NCBI GenBank assembly: GCA_049520395.1
Contig: JBEKPV010000001.1
Location: 7,566-71,565 of the forward strand
Length of the DNA: 64,000 nt
Origin: UBA1161 sp049520395
GTDB lineage: Bacteria > Planctomycetota > Phycisphaerae > Tepidisphaerales > Tepidisphaeraceae
Reading direction: 5' to 3'
Position numbers and translations under genes: made by a program. Of the stretch, positions 17,124-26,325 are shown piece after piece. Positions within the stretch are counted from its first letter, which is position 1, and every line of letters begins with the position of its first letter. The notes under the pieces were generated by a model, which worked only from the letters and a program-made list of their open reading frames with translations, was not told where the DNA came from and searched no databases.

Positions 17124-18659
17124 TCAGGTTGATTCGGATTTTGGGTGCGCCTGCCGCCTGCGCGAGAGGAGCATGAGGCCGGCGGCACCGGCGAGGGCGA
17201 GGGTGCCGGGTTCGGGGACGGAGTTAATCACCAGCGCTTCCACATCGCTTCCGGCGACGAGGGTTGGGACGGCGACGGTGTAGATGGGGTTGGCGGAGGT
17301 TACGAAGGTGTCGTCGGCTTCCTGGGATACTTCGTCGCCGCTGCTGTTTTTGTAGTTGCCCAGGGCGTCGGCGATGGTGGTTCCGTTCACGGACAGGCCG
17401 TTGATGTAGACGTTGTTGGCGTAGAACATTTTCCAGTTGCCGCTGTTGGTATAGACATCGTTGACGAAGTTGAAATCGGTTTCATTGGGGGTTGAGGCGT
17501 TGAGGCCGTAGATATTGGCGGCATTTCCGCTGACATCGTTGACCTTGATGTTTTCGATGGTGATGCCGCTCCAGAATGGTTCGTTGGCGCCGGGGGTGTA
17601 AACGGGGGCGGGAATGGAGGGGTATTTTTCGTCGCCGCCGCTGGTGTAATAGCTGGAGATGACCAGTCCGTCGTCGACGTCGTTGATGTTGATGTTGTTG
17701 AAGGTGACGTTTTCGACGTGGCCGCCCTGGCCGGCGCCGGATTTAAGGTCGATACCGTTGGCGTTGGATTGGGTCGCCATGTTGATGGTGCAGTTGTTGA
17801 CGAATAGGCCGTTGAGGCCCAGTTGGGTTTGGCCTCCGACGGAGATTCCGTGGCCGTCGGTGATGGTGCAGTTCTGGATGTAGATATTGCTGCAGACGGT
17901 GCTTTCGGGTTTGAGGACGATGTCGTCGTCGCCGTCGTGGATGGTGCAGTTTTCGATGAGGAAGTTGCTGCCGGAGAAATCGACTCCGTCGGTGTTGGAT
18001 TGGATTTTGGAATCGGTGATGGTGACATCGTTGATCAGGACGTTGCTGTCGTTTTCGGCGATGAGGTGTTCGTTGCTGGCGTTCTCGATGGTGACGTCGT
18101 AGACCTCGAGATTGGTGATGTTTTCGACGAGGACCATGTGGTTGCCGCTGGTGCTGGTGGCATTGTCATTGATGATGCCGCCGCCGCTGATTTCGACATT
18201 TTGCGAGGTGCCGGCGAGGGTGTTGATGAATTCGGCTTTGGGGTTGAGATTTTCGAGTGTGGCGCCGCTGTTGACCTGGAGATTGGTGCCATTGCCGATG
18301 AAGAGTTCGTCGGCTTCGAAGGTTCCGGTGCCGGGGATTTCGACGGTTCCGCCGCCGTTGGCCGCGGCGTAGGCGAGGAAGTCGTTGATGACGGTGGTGT
18401 CGTTGGCGCCGACGGTGGCGACGGCTCCGCCGTCAATCTTGGAATTGGAGACGGTCACGTTATACGTCGTGGCGCCGATGGAAGGGAGATCGATATTGTA
18501 AGCATGCACCACGGCAACCGCGCCCGGCGAGAGGAGCACCATACCGGCGACCAGGTGCAGGCGGTTGAGCCCGAATTTGCGCGCGACGCGTTGTTTTTCA
18601 ATCCGCGTGGACTTGCGCGTTGCTGTTGGATTTTCGGATGATTGATTGACAATGCACAT
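17124..18659 (-). CDS. GH28-like parallel beta-helix protein with PEP-CTERM anchor
   Basis: 511 residues. A basic N-terminus is followed by a signal segment (LVAGMVLLSPGAVAVVHA), a right-handed beta-helix, and a tail VPEPGTLALAGAAGLMLLS then RRR, the PEP-CTERM sorting signal read by exosortase/EpsH systems. GH28 (polygalacturonase) motifs are visible: NTDGVD, HDGDDDIVLKP and GHGISVGG. The fourth motif reads NGIDLKSG, with Asp where GH28 has Arg (RxK), so activity may be altered. The start ATG at 18659 has a strong ribosome site; an upstream in-frame ATG at 18731 does not. Confidence 0.82.
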   Translation of the reverse strand: MCIVNQSSENPTATRKSTRIEKQRVARKFGLNRLHLVAGMVLLSPGAVAVVHAYNIDLPSIGATTYNVTVSNSKIDGGAVATVGANDTTVINDFLAYAAANGGGTVEIPGTGTFEADELFIGNGTNLQVNSGATLENLNPKAEFINTLAGTSQNVEISGGGIINDNATSTSGNHMVLVENITNLEVYDVTIENASNEHLIAENDSNVLINDVTITDSKIQSNTDGVDFSGSNFLIENCTIHDGDDDIVLKPESTVCSNIYIQNCTITDGHGISVGGQTQLGLNGLFVNNCTINMATQSNANGIDLKSGAGQGGHVENVTFNNININDVDDGLVISSYYTSGGDEKYPSIPAPVYTPGANEPFWSGITIENIKVNDVSGNAANIYGLNASTPNETDFNFVNDVYTNSGNWKMFYANNVYINGLSVNGTTIADALGNYKNSSGDEVSQEADDTFVTSANPIYTVAVPTLVAGSDVEALVINSVPEPGTLALAGAAGLMLLSRRRQAHPKSEST

Positions 18660-18667
18660 CGTTCGGT

Positions 18668-18673
18668 CCTCCC
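18668..18673 (-). promoter_or_regulatory. ribosome binding site fixing the start of the PEP-CTERM gene
   Basis: GGGAGG on the minus strand, 8 bp before ATG 18659. It supports this start over the longer reading from 18731. Confidence 0.7.
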
Positions 18674-19148
18674 GAAGGGTACTGCGAATTTTAAAAAAGC
18701 GCAGACATGGGTCGCGACGGTCGCGAAACATGGCAAAACAAGAACTCGTCCGGTGCGGATCGCGCCGGATGAACCGAAGGCCTTATGCCTTCGCTGAATT
18801 TTTACGAAAAAAAAGACCGTGCGTGTTCCCCGATTGGGAGGAACATTTACGTATTACGACTTGAAATAGGAAGGGTGAGACTTGACGAAACAACCGACTA
18901 CCTAGGCCGCCACGTCCACCTTTTTACGACGCTGACATAGAAACTCATCTTCGATTTGGCAAATAATTATTCGTAATCTGCCAACCGAAATCTCCGCTGC
19001 GCACGGCTTTCCCCGATAATGTAATAAGGGGTGATCTAATTTGCAAACGAATTTTTCTTTTTTTGATGAAAAAGGCGCGGGGACTTATGGATTTTGGAGT
19101 TGGCGGGCGCGCAGAATTTGCGTGACCGATTTGCCACGCGGCATTTTT
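18674..19148. other. intergenic region between the PEP-CTERM gene and aroC
   Basis: About 475 bp, more AT-rich than its surroundings, including a run of eight A near 18,810 and AT-rich patches at 18,960-19,070. Both flanking genes are on the minus strand, so this must hold the PEP-CTERM gene promoter and an extended leader. I see no convincing ORF, RNA gene or known riboswitch. Confidence 0.5.
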
Positions 19149-20318
19149 TTACAAGGGGAGCTTGCGCGCGGTGGCGAGATAGTTGTCGTAGTTGGCGCGA
19201 ATTTCCAGGATCGAGTCGCCGCCGAATTTTTCCAGAAACGCGCGGGCGATTTCGAAGGCGACGACATTTTCCATGATGGTGGAGGCGGCGCTGATGGCCG
19301 AGATATCGGAGCGCTCCCAGCCGGCTTCCGATGATTGCTTCGTGTTCAGGTCGACGCTGCGCAGGGGTTTGCCCAAGGTGCTGATCGGCTTCATGGCGGC
19401 ACGGACGACGACGGGTTTGCCGTTGGTCATTCCGCCTTCGAGTCCGCCGGCGTTGTTGGTGCCGCGAACGAAGCCAAGGCCGGGAGTATCTTTTTGCGCC
19501 GGGTCGAAATCGATTTCATCGTGAACTTGCGAACCGGGGCGCCGGGCGGCTTGGAAGCCGAGGCCGAATTCGACACCTTTGAATGCTTGAATGCTGACGG
19601 CGGCGGCGGCGATTCGGCCATCGAGGCGCGCGTCGCCGGACATGCAGCTTCCCAGGCCGATGGGACAGCCGAAGACGTGGGTTTCGACAATTCCGCCGGC
19701 GGTGTCCTTGGCCATTTTCTGGTCGTTGATGAATTGCCGCATGGCGGCATCGGCGGTTGGGTCGGGACAATAGACTTCCGAGGCGTCGCGGGCCGCCAGG
19801 AGCTGGGGGTAATTCTGGGGCGTGACCTGAAAATCGCCCTCGGCGGGACCGACGGCGCGGACGAAACCGAAGGCTTCGATGCCAAATTCGCGGAGCAGAC
19901 AGCGCGAAAGCGCCCCGGCGGCGACGCGAGCGGCGGTTTCGCGGGCGCTGGCGCGTTCGAGGGTTTCGCGGCAATCGGTGGTGAGCCATTTGACGGATCC
20001 GGCCAAGTCCGCGTGCCCGGGGCGGGGTCGATGCAGCGGGGGCGTGGCGGCGGGGTCGTCGAGGCGGGCGTCTTTGTTAACAATTTGAATCGCCACCGGG
20101 GAACCGATGGTTTTGCCCATGCGCACGCCGGAGAGGATTTCGGCGTGATCGGACTCGATTTTCTGTCTCCCGCCGCGACCGTAGCCCCCCTGGCGGCGGC
20201 GCAATTCTGCGTCGATAAAGGCGTTGTCAACCGGGACGCCGGCGGGGAGGCCTTCGATCAGGGAGATCAAGGCTTTGCCGTGTGATTCGCCGGCAGTTCT
20301 ATATGTCAGGGCCGCCAT
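19149..20318 (-). CDS. aroC: chorismate synthase
   Basis: 389 residues. It converts EPSP to chorismate with reduced FMN, the last step of the shikimate pathway. Signatures are AGESHGKALISLIEGLPAG near the N-terminus, GRQKIESDHAEILSGVRMGK, RPGHADLAGSVKW and RASARETAARVAAGA. The start chosen is the ATG of MAALTYRTAG; an upstream GTG/ATG would add four residues. No other aromatic-pathway gene is adjacent. Confidence 0.95.
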   Translation of the reverse strand: MAALTYRTAGESHGKALISLIEGLPAGVPVDNAFIDAELRRRQGGYGRGGRQKIESDHAEILSGVRMGKTIGSPVAIQIVNKDARLDDPAATPPLHRPRPGHADLAGSVKWLTTDCRETLERASARETAARVAAGALSRCLLREFGIEAFGFVRAVGPAEGDFQVTPQNYPQLLAARDASEVYCPDPTADAAMRQFINDQKMAKDTAGGIVETHVFGCPIGLGSCMSGDARLDGRIAAAAVSIQAFKGVEFGLGFQAARRPGSQVHDEIDFDPAQKDTPGLGFVRGTNNAGGLEGGMTNGKPVVVRAAMKPISTLGKPLRSVDLNTKQSSEAGWERSDISAISAASTIMENVVAFEIARAFLEKFGGDSILEIRANYDNYLATARKLPL

Positions 20319-20559
20319 GACGGGTTGCATCCTAACAAACGGAAGGGCGATTGTCGCAGGCGCAGAGGGGATCGAGCGGCATGGCGCGGCAATTTTTGCG
20401 CGACCGGATGAGTAAAGGCATGGACGAGAAAGGGGGTTTGCAGTAGGCTCCCGCGGCGTGTCCTATCTTGACCTTGCGCTCATGTTGTGAGACGTTGCCA
20501 ACGCGTGAAACGACCCGAGAGTTGAAGGCGGGGCGAGGGGAAGATTCTGTCGAATTTGA

Positions 20560-21951
20560 ATGATGACGTTAGGTCCCGATGCCATCCCGTCTGAAGTTGA
20601 CCCGCAGAACGGCGGCGCCGGTTTTGGACTGGCGACTCGTCACGTCTGTCCGTTTTGCGGAACGATCGTAGATACAAGTGAAGGGCAGTGCCCGCGGTGT
20701 CTGCTGGAGAATACGACGCAGACGCGGCAATCGACTCGCTCGCGGCTGGGGCCGTGGTATGTTTTGCAAACGCGCAATCCTTCGGCGCCGGGGATGAAAT
20801 TCGCGACGTTGCTGGCGCTGGTTCGCCGGGGACAGGTGACGGCCAAGACGGTGATTCGGGGGCCGACGACGCACCAATTTTGGAGATTTGCCGGACGCGT
20901 GAAGGGGGTCAGCCGGGAATTCGGATATTGCTGGTCTTGCAGCACGGCGATGACGACGACGGCGGTGAACTGCCCGCGCTGCGGCAAGGGACAGGAACCG
21001 CCGGCAAATCCGGATATTTTCCTGGAAGGGGAAGCGCCGCCGAAGACGCTGTTTGTGGATGTGAGTCCCAAATCGGGCGCGATGGGGGCGGGGGGGTTGC
21101 CGGAAGCATCGGCGGCGCCGGAGATGGAGGGGCTGGAGATTCGCGGCGCGGCGGCGGGAAGCGACGGGCGCGCGGCGCGGCAGGGGATTCCGTCAGCGGC
21201 GGCGACGATGGCGGTGGCGGCGGGGTTGCCGCCTCCGGAATCGGCGCCGGCGGAGTTGCGATCGCGCCCGATGCAGCAGACGCGGGAGAAGATTCTTTCG
21301 GCGAAGGAATTGGCCGCGGCGTTTAGCCTGCAATACAACCCCAATTCCGAAACCCCGCCACCGCCACCGCCGACGAAAACTAAACGTCGTTTGATGGCGA
21401 TCGCGGCGAGCTTGCTTGTGGTTTTGGGAGGAGCGGCGGTTTTTCTAAACCCCGACGTGCGGCAAACGACGCGGGGCTGGCTGGGAATGAACGTGCAAGC
21501 GTTACCGCCACCGACTGAAAACACATCGACGGACAATTCGGACAGTCAGTTGGAGCACTATCGTCCGGATTGGGCGATGAAGCCGCCGGTGACCCCGCCG
21601 GACGATGCGATTCCATCTTCGCCTCCGGCGCCCGCGCCGGCGCAGCCGGATTTATCGCAACAAGCGCCGCCAACACCGCCGGCGCCGGCGGCTGAAACTC
21701 CGACCGCGGTTGTGAACGTTCCGGCGGCTCCGGTGGCGACGGTCAATATGTCCGGGAGCGATTTGGATTCGCTGGCGATGCGGCTGCGTTCGAGCGGTTT
21801 GGATGCCGAGGCCAGGCACGATTACGCGTCGGCGCAATATTTTTATGAGCAGATCGAAAAGTTACCGCGCGATCATTGGCCGGCGGATACGGATCAATTG
21901 CTGAAAAACGCGCAGAAAATGAATCAATCGGCGGCGGGGGATCAGAGGTAG
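20560..21951 (+). CDS. zinc-ribbon, GYF-like, single-pass membrane protein
   Basis: 463 residues. Two zinc-ribbon pairs are visible: CPFCG with CPRC near residues 28-47, and CWSC with CPRCGKG near 126-146. Between them a GYF-like module (LGPWYVLQ, GQVTAKTVIRGP, FWRFAG) resembles domains often found in planctomycete proteins. A TM helix (LMAIAASLLVVLGGAAVFL) is at about 275-295, then a long Pro/Ala-rich segment and a C-terminal helical part. It is 44 bp upstream of apt on the same strand. Function unknown; the layout suggests a signalling or assembly scaffold. Confidence 0.7.
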   Translation: MMTLGPDAIPSEVDPQNGGAGFGLATRHVCPFCGTIVDTSEGQCPRCLLENTTQTRQSTRSRLGPWYVLQTRNPSAPGMKFATLLALVRRGQVTAKTVIRGPTTHQFWRFAGRVKGVSREFGYCWSCSTAMTTTAVNCPRCGKGQEPPANPDIFLEGEAPPKTLFVDVSPKSGAMGAGGLPEASAAPEMEGLEIRGAAAGSDGRAARQGIPSAAATMAVAAGLPPPESAPAELRSRPMQQTREKILSAKELAAAFSLQYNPNSETPPPPPPTKTKRRLMAIAASLLVVLGGAAVFLNPDVRQTTRGWLGMNVQALPPPTENTSTDNSDSQLEHYRPDWAMKPPVTPPDDAIPSSPPAPAPAQPDLSQQAPPTPPAPAAETPTAVVNVPAAPVATVNMSGSDLDSLAMRLRSSGLDAEARHDYASAQYFYEQIEKLPRDHWPADTDQLLKNAQKMNQSAAGDQR

Positions 21952-21995
21952 CCGCTAAGAAAAGGGAAAATCCAACCGCGAATTTTGAAATCCCA

Positions 21996-22514
21996 ATGAT
22001 TGAAAATTTAAAAAAGCTGATACGGGACGTGCCGGACTTTCCCAAGCCGGGGATTATGTTCAGGGACATTACGCCGCTGCTGGCCGATCCGGCGGGATTG
22101 GCGCTGGCGGTTGAATTGCTCGCCAGCCCATTTCGAGGCAAGCACATCGACCTGGTGATCGGAGCGGAGAGCCGCGGATTTATATTCGGGACGGCGGTCG
22201 CGATGTGTTTGTCGGCGGGGTTCGGCTTGGTGCGCAAACCGGGGAAACTGCCGCATCGGCGGGTGAGCCAGACATACGATTTGGAGTATGGGACGGACAC
22301 GCTGGAGATGCACGCCGACTCGATCGTCAAGGGACAGAGGGTTCTGATCGTCGATGACGTGCTGGCGACTGGGGGAACGATGAAGGCCTGCGTGGATCTG
22401 GTTCGCCAATTGGGCGGCGATCTGGCGGGGGTGGCGGTATTGATTGAGTTAATGGGCTTAAAGGGCCGGGATAAAATCGCGCCTCTGCCGCTGCATTCGG
22501 TGATTCAATATTAA
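21996..22514 (+). CDS. apt: adenine phosphoribosyltransferase
   Basis: 172 residues. It salvages adenine to AMP with PRPP. DVPDFPKPGIMFRDITPLL is the Apt signature, followed by GAESRGFIFG and the PRPP loop VLIVDDVLATGGT. The start chosen is the ATG at 21996 (MIENLKKLI); the frame is open further upstream but that part overlaps the preceding gene and lacks Apt features. Confidence 0.95.
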   Translation: MIENLKKLIRDVPDFPKPGIMFRDITPLLADPAGLALAVELLASPFRGKHIDLVIGAESRGFIFGTAVAMCLSAGFGLVRKPGKLPHRRVSQTYDLEYGTDTLEMHADSIVKGQRVLIVDDVLATGGTMKACVDLVRQLGGDLAGVAVLIELMGLKGRDKIAPLPLHSVIQY

Positions 22515-22534
22515 ATCTCAATCGATATTAAATC

Positions 22535-23362
22535 TCAATCGTCGCGCTCGACCTGGTTTTCCATGGCGCCGTGGCGGAGGAAGAGAAAGCGCAAGCTTGG
22601 GATAATTCCGCGCTTGGTTGAGGTTAAGAAGGCGATCAGCTCGTCCAGCTCAGGAGCCGGGCGGAGGGTTTTCATGATTTCCAGAGCGGCGGGGAGTGTG
22701 CGGTTGGTGTGCAGGGCGTGATAAGCGGCTCGGATCGAGGCGATGGACTGGCGGGACATTCCGGAACGTTTGCACCCAATGGCATTGTATCCTTTTAATC
22801 CGCGATATCGGATGGCGCTGAAGGGGGGAACATCGTGGCTGACGGCCTCGTTGCCGGCGATGATGGAGAGGCGGCCGATACGGACGAACTGGTGGATGGT
22901 CGCCCCGCCGCCCACGAAAGCTTTGTCGCCGACGGTGATATGCCCGCCCAGCAGGACGGCATTGGCAAGGACAACATCCGCGCCGACATGGCAATCATGA
23001 CCGACATGGCAACCGACCATGAGCATGCATCGGTCGCCGACGCGGGTGGCATGTTCTGGAGCGGGATTGATGGAGCGGTGTATGGAAGCGGTTTCGCGGA
23101 TGACGACGTCGTCGCCGATGATCAGCCGAGTGCCTCTGCCGTCGTGTTTGAGGTGCTGAGGGGAGAGCCCGACATAAGCGGCGGGACCGATACGGCAGTT
23201 TTTGCCAATAGTTGTATGGCCATGGATATGACAATGCTCATAGACGATGGTGCCGGGGCCAAGCGTGACGTCGGCTTTAACGATGCTGTAAGCGCCGATC
23301 TGCACATCGTCGGCAAGCTGGGCGCGGGAATCGACAATTGCCGTCGGATGGATTTCGCTCAT
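22535..23362 (-). CDS. lpxA: UDP-N-acetylglucosamine acyltransferase LpxA
   Basis: 275 residues. First step of lipid A synthesis. Left-handed beta-helix hexapeptide repeats run through residues 1-190, with the catalytic-His region GCHVGHDCHVG. The C-terminal helices (RGLKGYNAIGCKRSGM) are typical. The start is the ATG of MSEIHPTAIV, preceded by AAAGGTG; the upstream in-frame extension does not resemble the family. Its presence indicates an LPS-type outer membrane. No lpxD, lpxC or fabZ is adjacent. Confidence 0.93.
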   Translation of the reverse strand: MSEIHPTAIVDSRAQLADDVQIGAYSIVKADVTLGPGTIVYEHCHIHGHTTIGKNCRIGPAAYVGLSPQHLKHDGRGTRLIIGDDVVIRETASIHRSINPAPEHATRVGDRCMLMVGCHVGHDCHVGADVVLANAVLLGGHITVGDKAFVGGGATIHQFVRIGRLSIIAGNEAVSHDVPPFSAIRYRGLKGYNAIGCKRSGMSRQSIASIRAAYHALHTNRTLPAALEIMKTLRPAPELDELIAFLTSTKRGIIPSLRFLFLRHGAMENQVERDD

Positions 23363-23502
23363 ATCACCTTTGCCCAAATTCGCCCGCCCCGAGGCGAACA
23401 GCAATTGGGCCGTGATCTTAGTCACGGCGGGCCGTTGCCACAAATGCTGTACCCGCCGGTGGCAATGGGGTAAAAGACATCGCTGCCAGTGAAGGAGTGC
23501 GG

Positions 23503-24687
23503 ATGGACCTGAGCCAGTGGGCGATGCTGGGCGGCGCAATGCTGCTTTTGCGCGCCGGCCTGGCGGTTTACCTGTGCGGGCAGTCGCGTTCGAAAAACGC
23601 CCTTTCCACACTCTTTCGCGGGGTGGCGGAGACCTCGGTGGCCATTTTGGCCTATTGGGCGGTCGGGGATGCGATTCTACATGACTCGTCGGCAGCCCTG
23701 TTTTGCCGATCAGCGGCGGCGGACCCGGCGACTCTCTTTCTTGCCGCGATCTGCGTCACCTCGGCAGGGATCGCGGCGGGACCCTCCCTGGAACGGGCAC
23801 GTCCGATCGTCTCGCTTATTCTGGCGGCGCTAATGGCGGGAGTTATCACTCCGCTGGCCTGGAGATGGACGGCCGCCGGTTGGCTGCATGAAAAAGGCTT
23901 CATCGACGTTGCGGGAAGCTGCTTTGTTCATTGGTCGGCGGCGGCGGCGGGGCTGGCGACGGTTTTACTCGTCGGGCCGCGACAAGGAAAATATAATCGC
24001 GATGGCTCGACGAATGTTCTGCTGGGACATAACGGCGTCGCCGCGTCCTGGGGACTTTTGATCATGTTCGCCATGTGGCCGATCTATGTGACCGGCTGCA
24101 TTTTGATTCGCGGCGGTGGGCAGGCCGAGGCCGGGGCGATTTTCAACACCATCCTCGCCGGCTCGGCCGGGGCGGTCGTGGCGATGATCTACAGTGAATT
24201 TCGATTTCAAAAACTGGACGTGCTTCTGGTCTTTGCGGGGCTTTTGGGAGGATTGGTGGCGATCACCGGGGGGGCGGGGGAGTTTTCGTCGCCCCAGGCG
24301 GCGCTGGTCGGGGCGGCGGCGGGAATCTTCGTGCCGTGGATGGAAATGCGATCCGATTTGATTTGGAAATTGGACGATCCGTCGGGGCTAATCGCCGTTT
24401 GCGCCGGCGGGGGGCTTATCGGAACGTTTGCCGGCGTACTGCTGGGCGGCGGTGCGCTGGGCGATCGGCTGCATGCCGCGGGCGTACAGGCGGTGGGATT
24501 GTGCGCCATTGGGGGGGTGACTCTGCTGCTCGTCGGCGCCGTTATGCTTGTGCTCCGAGTTAGCGTGGGCGTGCGCGTGAAGGAGATGGACGAATTCGAC
24601 GGGTTGGATTTGGCCGAGCATGATCTGAACGCCTATCCCGATTTCCAGCAGACGACGATCAAGAGCTATCATCTGCGCGAAATGTGA
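23503..24687 (+). CDS. Amt/Rh-family ammonium-transporter-like protein, divergent
   Basis: 394 residues, about 11 hydrophobic segments. The Amt signature GFIDVAGSCFVHW holds the first pore His and the conserved Asp, and it is followed by VGPRQGKYN and GGLVAITGGAGEFSSPQAA. The second twin-His position, usually VHGxxG, reads AVCAGGGLIGTFAG, so that pore His is lost. The start is the ATG with AAGGAG at 23492-23497. No glnK/PII gene follows. It may be a sensor or altered channel rather than a normal transporter. Confidence 0.8.
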   Translation: MDLSQWAMLGGAMLLLRAGLAVYLCGQSRSKNALSTLFRGVAETSVAILAYWAVGDAILHDSSAALFCRSAAADPATLFLAAICVTSAGIAAGPSLERARPIVSLILAALMAGVITPLAWRWTAAGWLHEKGFIDVAGSCFVHWSAAAAGLATVLLVGPRQGKYNRDGSTNVLLGHNGVAASWGLLIMFAMWPIYVTGCILIRGGGQAEAGAIFNTILAGSAGAVVAMIYSEFRFQKLDVLLVFAGLLGGLVAITGGAGEFSSPQAALVGAAAGIFVPWMEMRSDLIWKLDDPSGLIAVCAGGGLIGTFAGVLLGGGALGDRLHAAGVQAVGLCAIGGVTLLLVGAVMLVLRVSVGVRVKEMDEFDGLDLAEHDLNAYPDFQQTTIKSYHLREM

Positions 24688-24703
24688 AACGGCGACGAAT
24701 GGC

Positions 24704-25585
24704 ATGAGTCACTATCTGAGCCTGTGCGCCATTTTTCAAAATGAAGCGCCATTTCTTGAGGAATGGCTGCGGTTTCATGACCGCATCGGGGTCGAACATT
24801 TTTTTCTGTACGACAACGACAGCACGGATGAATTTAAACCGGTGCTCGCTCCGTGGCTGGCGGCCGGTCGCGTGACGCTCTACCGCGCGGCGGGCCCGGC
24901 GGCGCAGATACACGTCTACCATCATTGCATCGGCGCGCACGCGCGAGATTCGTTTTGGATGATTTTCACGGACATCGACGAATATCTCTTTTCGCCGGCG
25001 CAAGCGGATTTGCGCGTATTTTTGAAGGGGTTCGAATCGGAGCCGGGTGTTGTGGCGAATTGGCTGATGTTTGGGTCGAGCGGGCACGAGCGCCAGCCGG
25101 CGGGCCTTACGACGCTTAATTTCGCTCGACGGTGCGAATTCGATCTGTGCACGTTTGAGCCGGGGTTGCTGAAGGACAAAAATCTCGATCCGAAAAATCC
25201 CGCCAGTTATTTTAAATTCTGCGGGCATGTGAAATCGATTGTGAATATGCGCGACATTGTGGACGTGGGGTTAAACGTGCATGTGTTTCGTTACCGCGAC
25301 GGACGACCGTCGGTGAACGCCAATCATCGGCCGCTGTCCGGATATTTTTCGGAAGATGAATCGGCGATTGGGCTCTTGCGGATTCACCACTACGCGTCGC
25401 GCTCATGGGAAGAATATCGGCGAAGACTTCAACGGGTTCGGGCGGACACGGGAGCCCCTTACGAAGCCGAGCGGCTGCTGAAACGAAATCTGCTGTTCAA
25501 TCAAATCGAGGACAAAACGATTTTTCCGCTGGCCAGGGAAATTGAGTCGGATATGCGCGCCCAAAAACCCCCCCGACCTGGTTGA
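24704..25585 (+). CDS. glycosyltransferase, GT92/GT2-like
   Basis: 293 residues. The N-terminus LCAIFQNEAPFLEEWLRFH and FFLYDNDSTDE are characteristic of the Glyco_transf_92 / Glyco_tranf_2_4 group, and MIFTDIDEYLF supplies a DxD metal-binding motif. No TM helix, so it is cytosolic or peripheral. It starts 16 bp after the Amt-like gene and is probably cotranscribed. Acceptor and product unknown. Confidence 0.8.
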   Translation: MSHYLSLCAIFQNEAPFLEEWLRFHDRIGVEHFFLYDNDSTDEFKPVLAPWLAAGRVTLYRAAGPAAQIHVYHHCIGAHARDSFWMIFTDIDEYLFSPAQADLRVFLKGFESEPGVVANWLMFGSSGHERQPAGLTTLNFARRCEFDLCTFEPGLLKDKNLDPKNPASYFKFCGHVKSIVNMRDIVDVGLNVHVFRYRDGRPSVNANHRPLSGYFSEDESAIGLLRIHHYASRSWEEYRRRLQRVRADTGAPYEAERLLKRNLLFNQIEDKTIFPLAREIESDMRAQKPPRPG

Positions 25586-25689
25586 AAAAGAATTCATTTT
25601 CATTCATTGCCCGCCATTCGTCCGCTTTGGCATCGGGGTTGCGTTGCTTATATAGCGTGGAAACTTGGTTTATTTTTTAGAGGTGCCTC

Positions 25690-26265
25690 ATGCGTAAATC
25701 AATGGTGATTGCTTCGGTTTTGGCGGGGTTAACGGGCGTGGCGATATGCGACAGACCGTCGCTGGGCGGCCAAAATGACACGCGCAATGTCGCCCGGAAC
25801 TACGACAATTCTACCCTGAACAGCGAAGACCGGGATTTTATGAATAACGCGGCACTGGGCGGGATGTTTGAAATTCAGGAAAGCCGCGTCGCGGTGGAGA
25901 AGACCGCGACCGACGCGATAAAAAAATTCGCCAATCAGATGATCGATGATCACACGTCGATCAATGAGAAATTGGCGAAGGTCGCCGGCGACAAGATGGT
26001 GACGATTCCCACCGTGCTGGATTCAGACCAGCAGAAACAGGTCGACGATCTGGGCCAACTCAGCGGCGCGGATTTCGACAAGCAATACGTCAAGGATCAA
26101 GTGGACGCCCACAAGGACGCGGTCAAGCTCTTCCAGAAAGAGATCGACGACGGGCAGGATGTGGATGTGAAGGCGCTGGCCACGCGGACGCTTCCGACCT
26201 TACAACATCACTTGGAGATGGCGGAAACGCTGAACGACACCATGACGGCGTCGAGTGGGAATTAA
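25690..26265 (+). CDS. exported DUF4142 protein
   Basis: 191 residues. A short signal-like N-terminus (MRKSMVIASVLAGLTGVAIC) leads to a helical DUF4142 domain (ferritin-like fold): NAALGGMFEIQESRVAVEK, KKFANQMIDDHTSINEKL and LPTLQHHLEMAETL. GAGGT precedes the ATG. These proteins are usually periplasmic and sometimes stress-linked, but no activity is established. Confidence 0.85.
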   Translation: MRKSMVIASVLAGLTGVAICDRPSLGGQNDTRNVARNYDNSTLNSEDRDFMNNAALGGMFEIQESRVAVEKTATDAIKKFANQMIDDHTSINEKLAKVAGDKMVTIPTVLDSDQQKQVDDLGQLSGADFDKQYVKDQVDAHKDAVKLFQKEIDDGQDVDVKALATRTLPTLQHHLEMAETLNDTMTASSGN

Positions 26266-26325
26266 CGTGGGGGCGAGTCATGATTCCTCCATTCGATCGG
26301 GACCATCCCGATCGCGTGGGGGATT

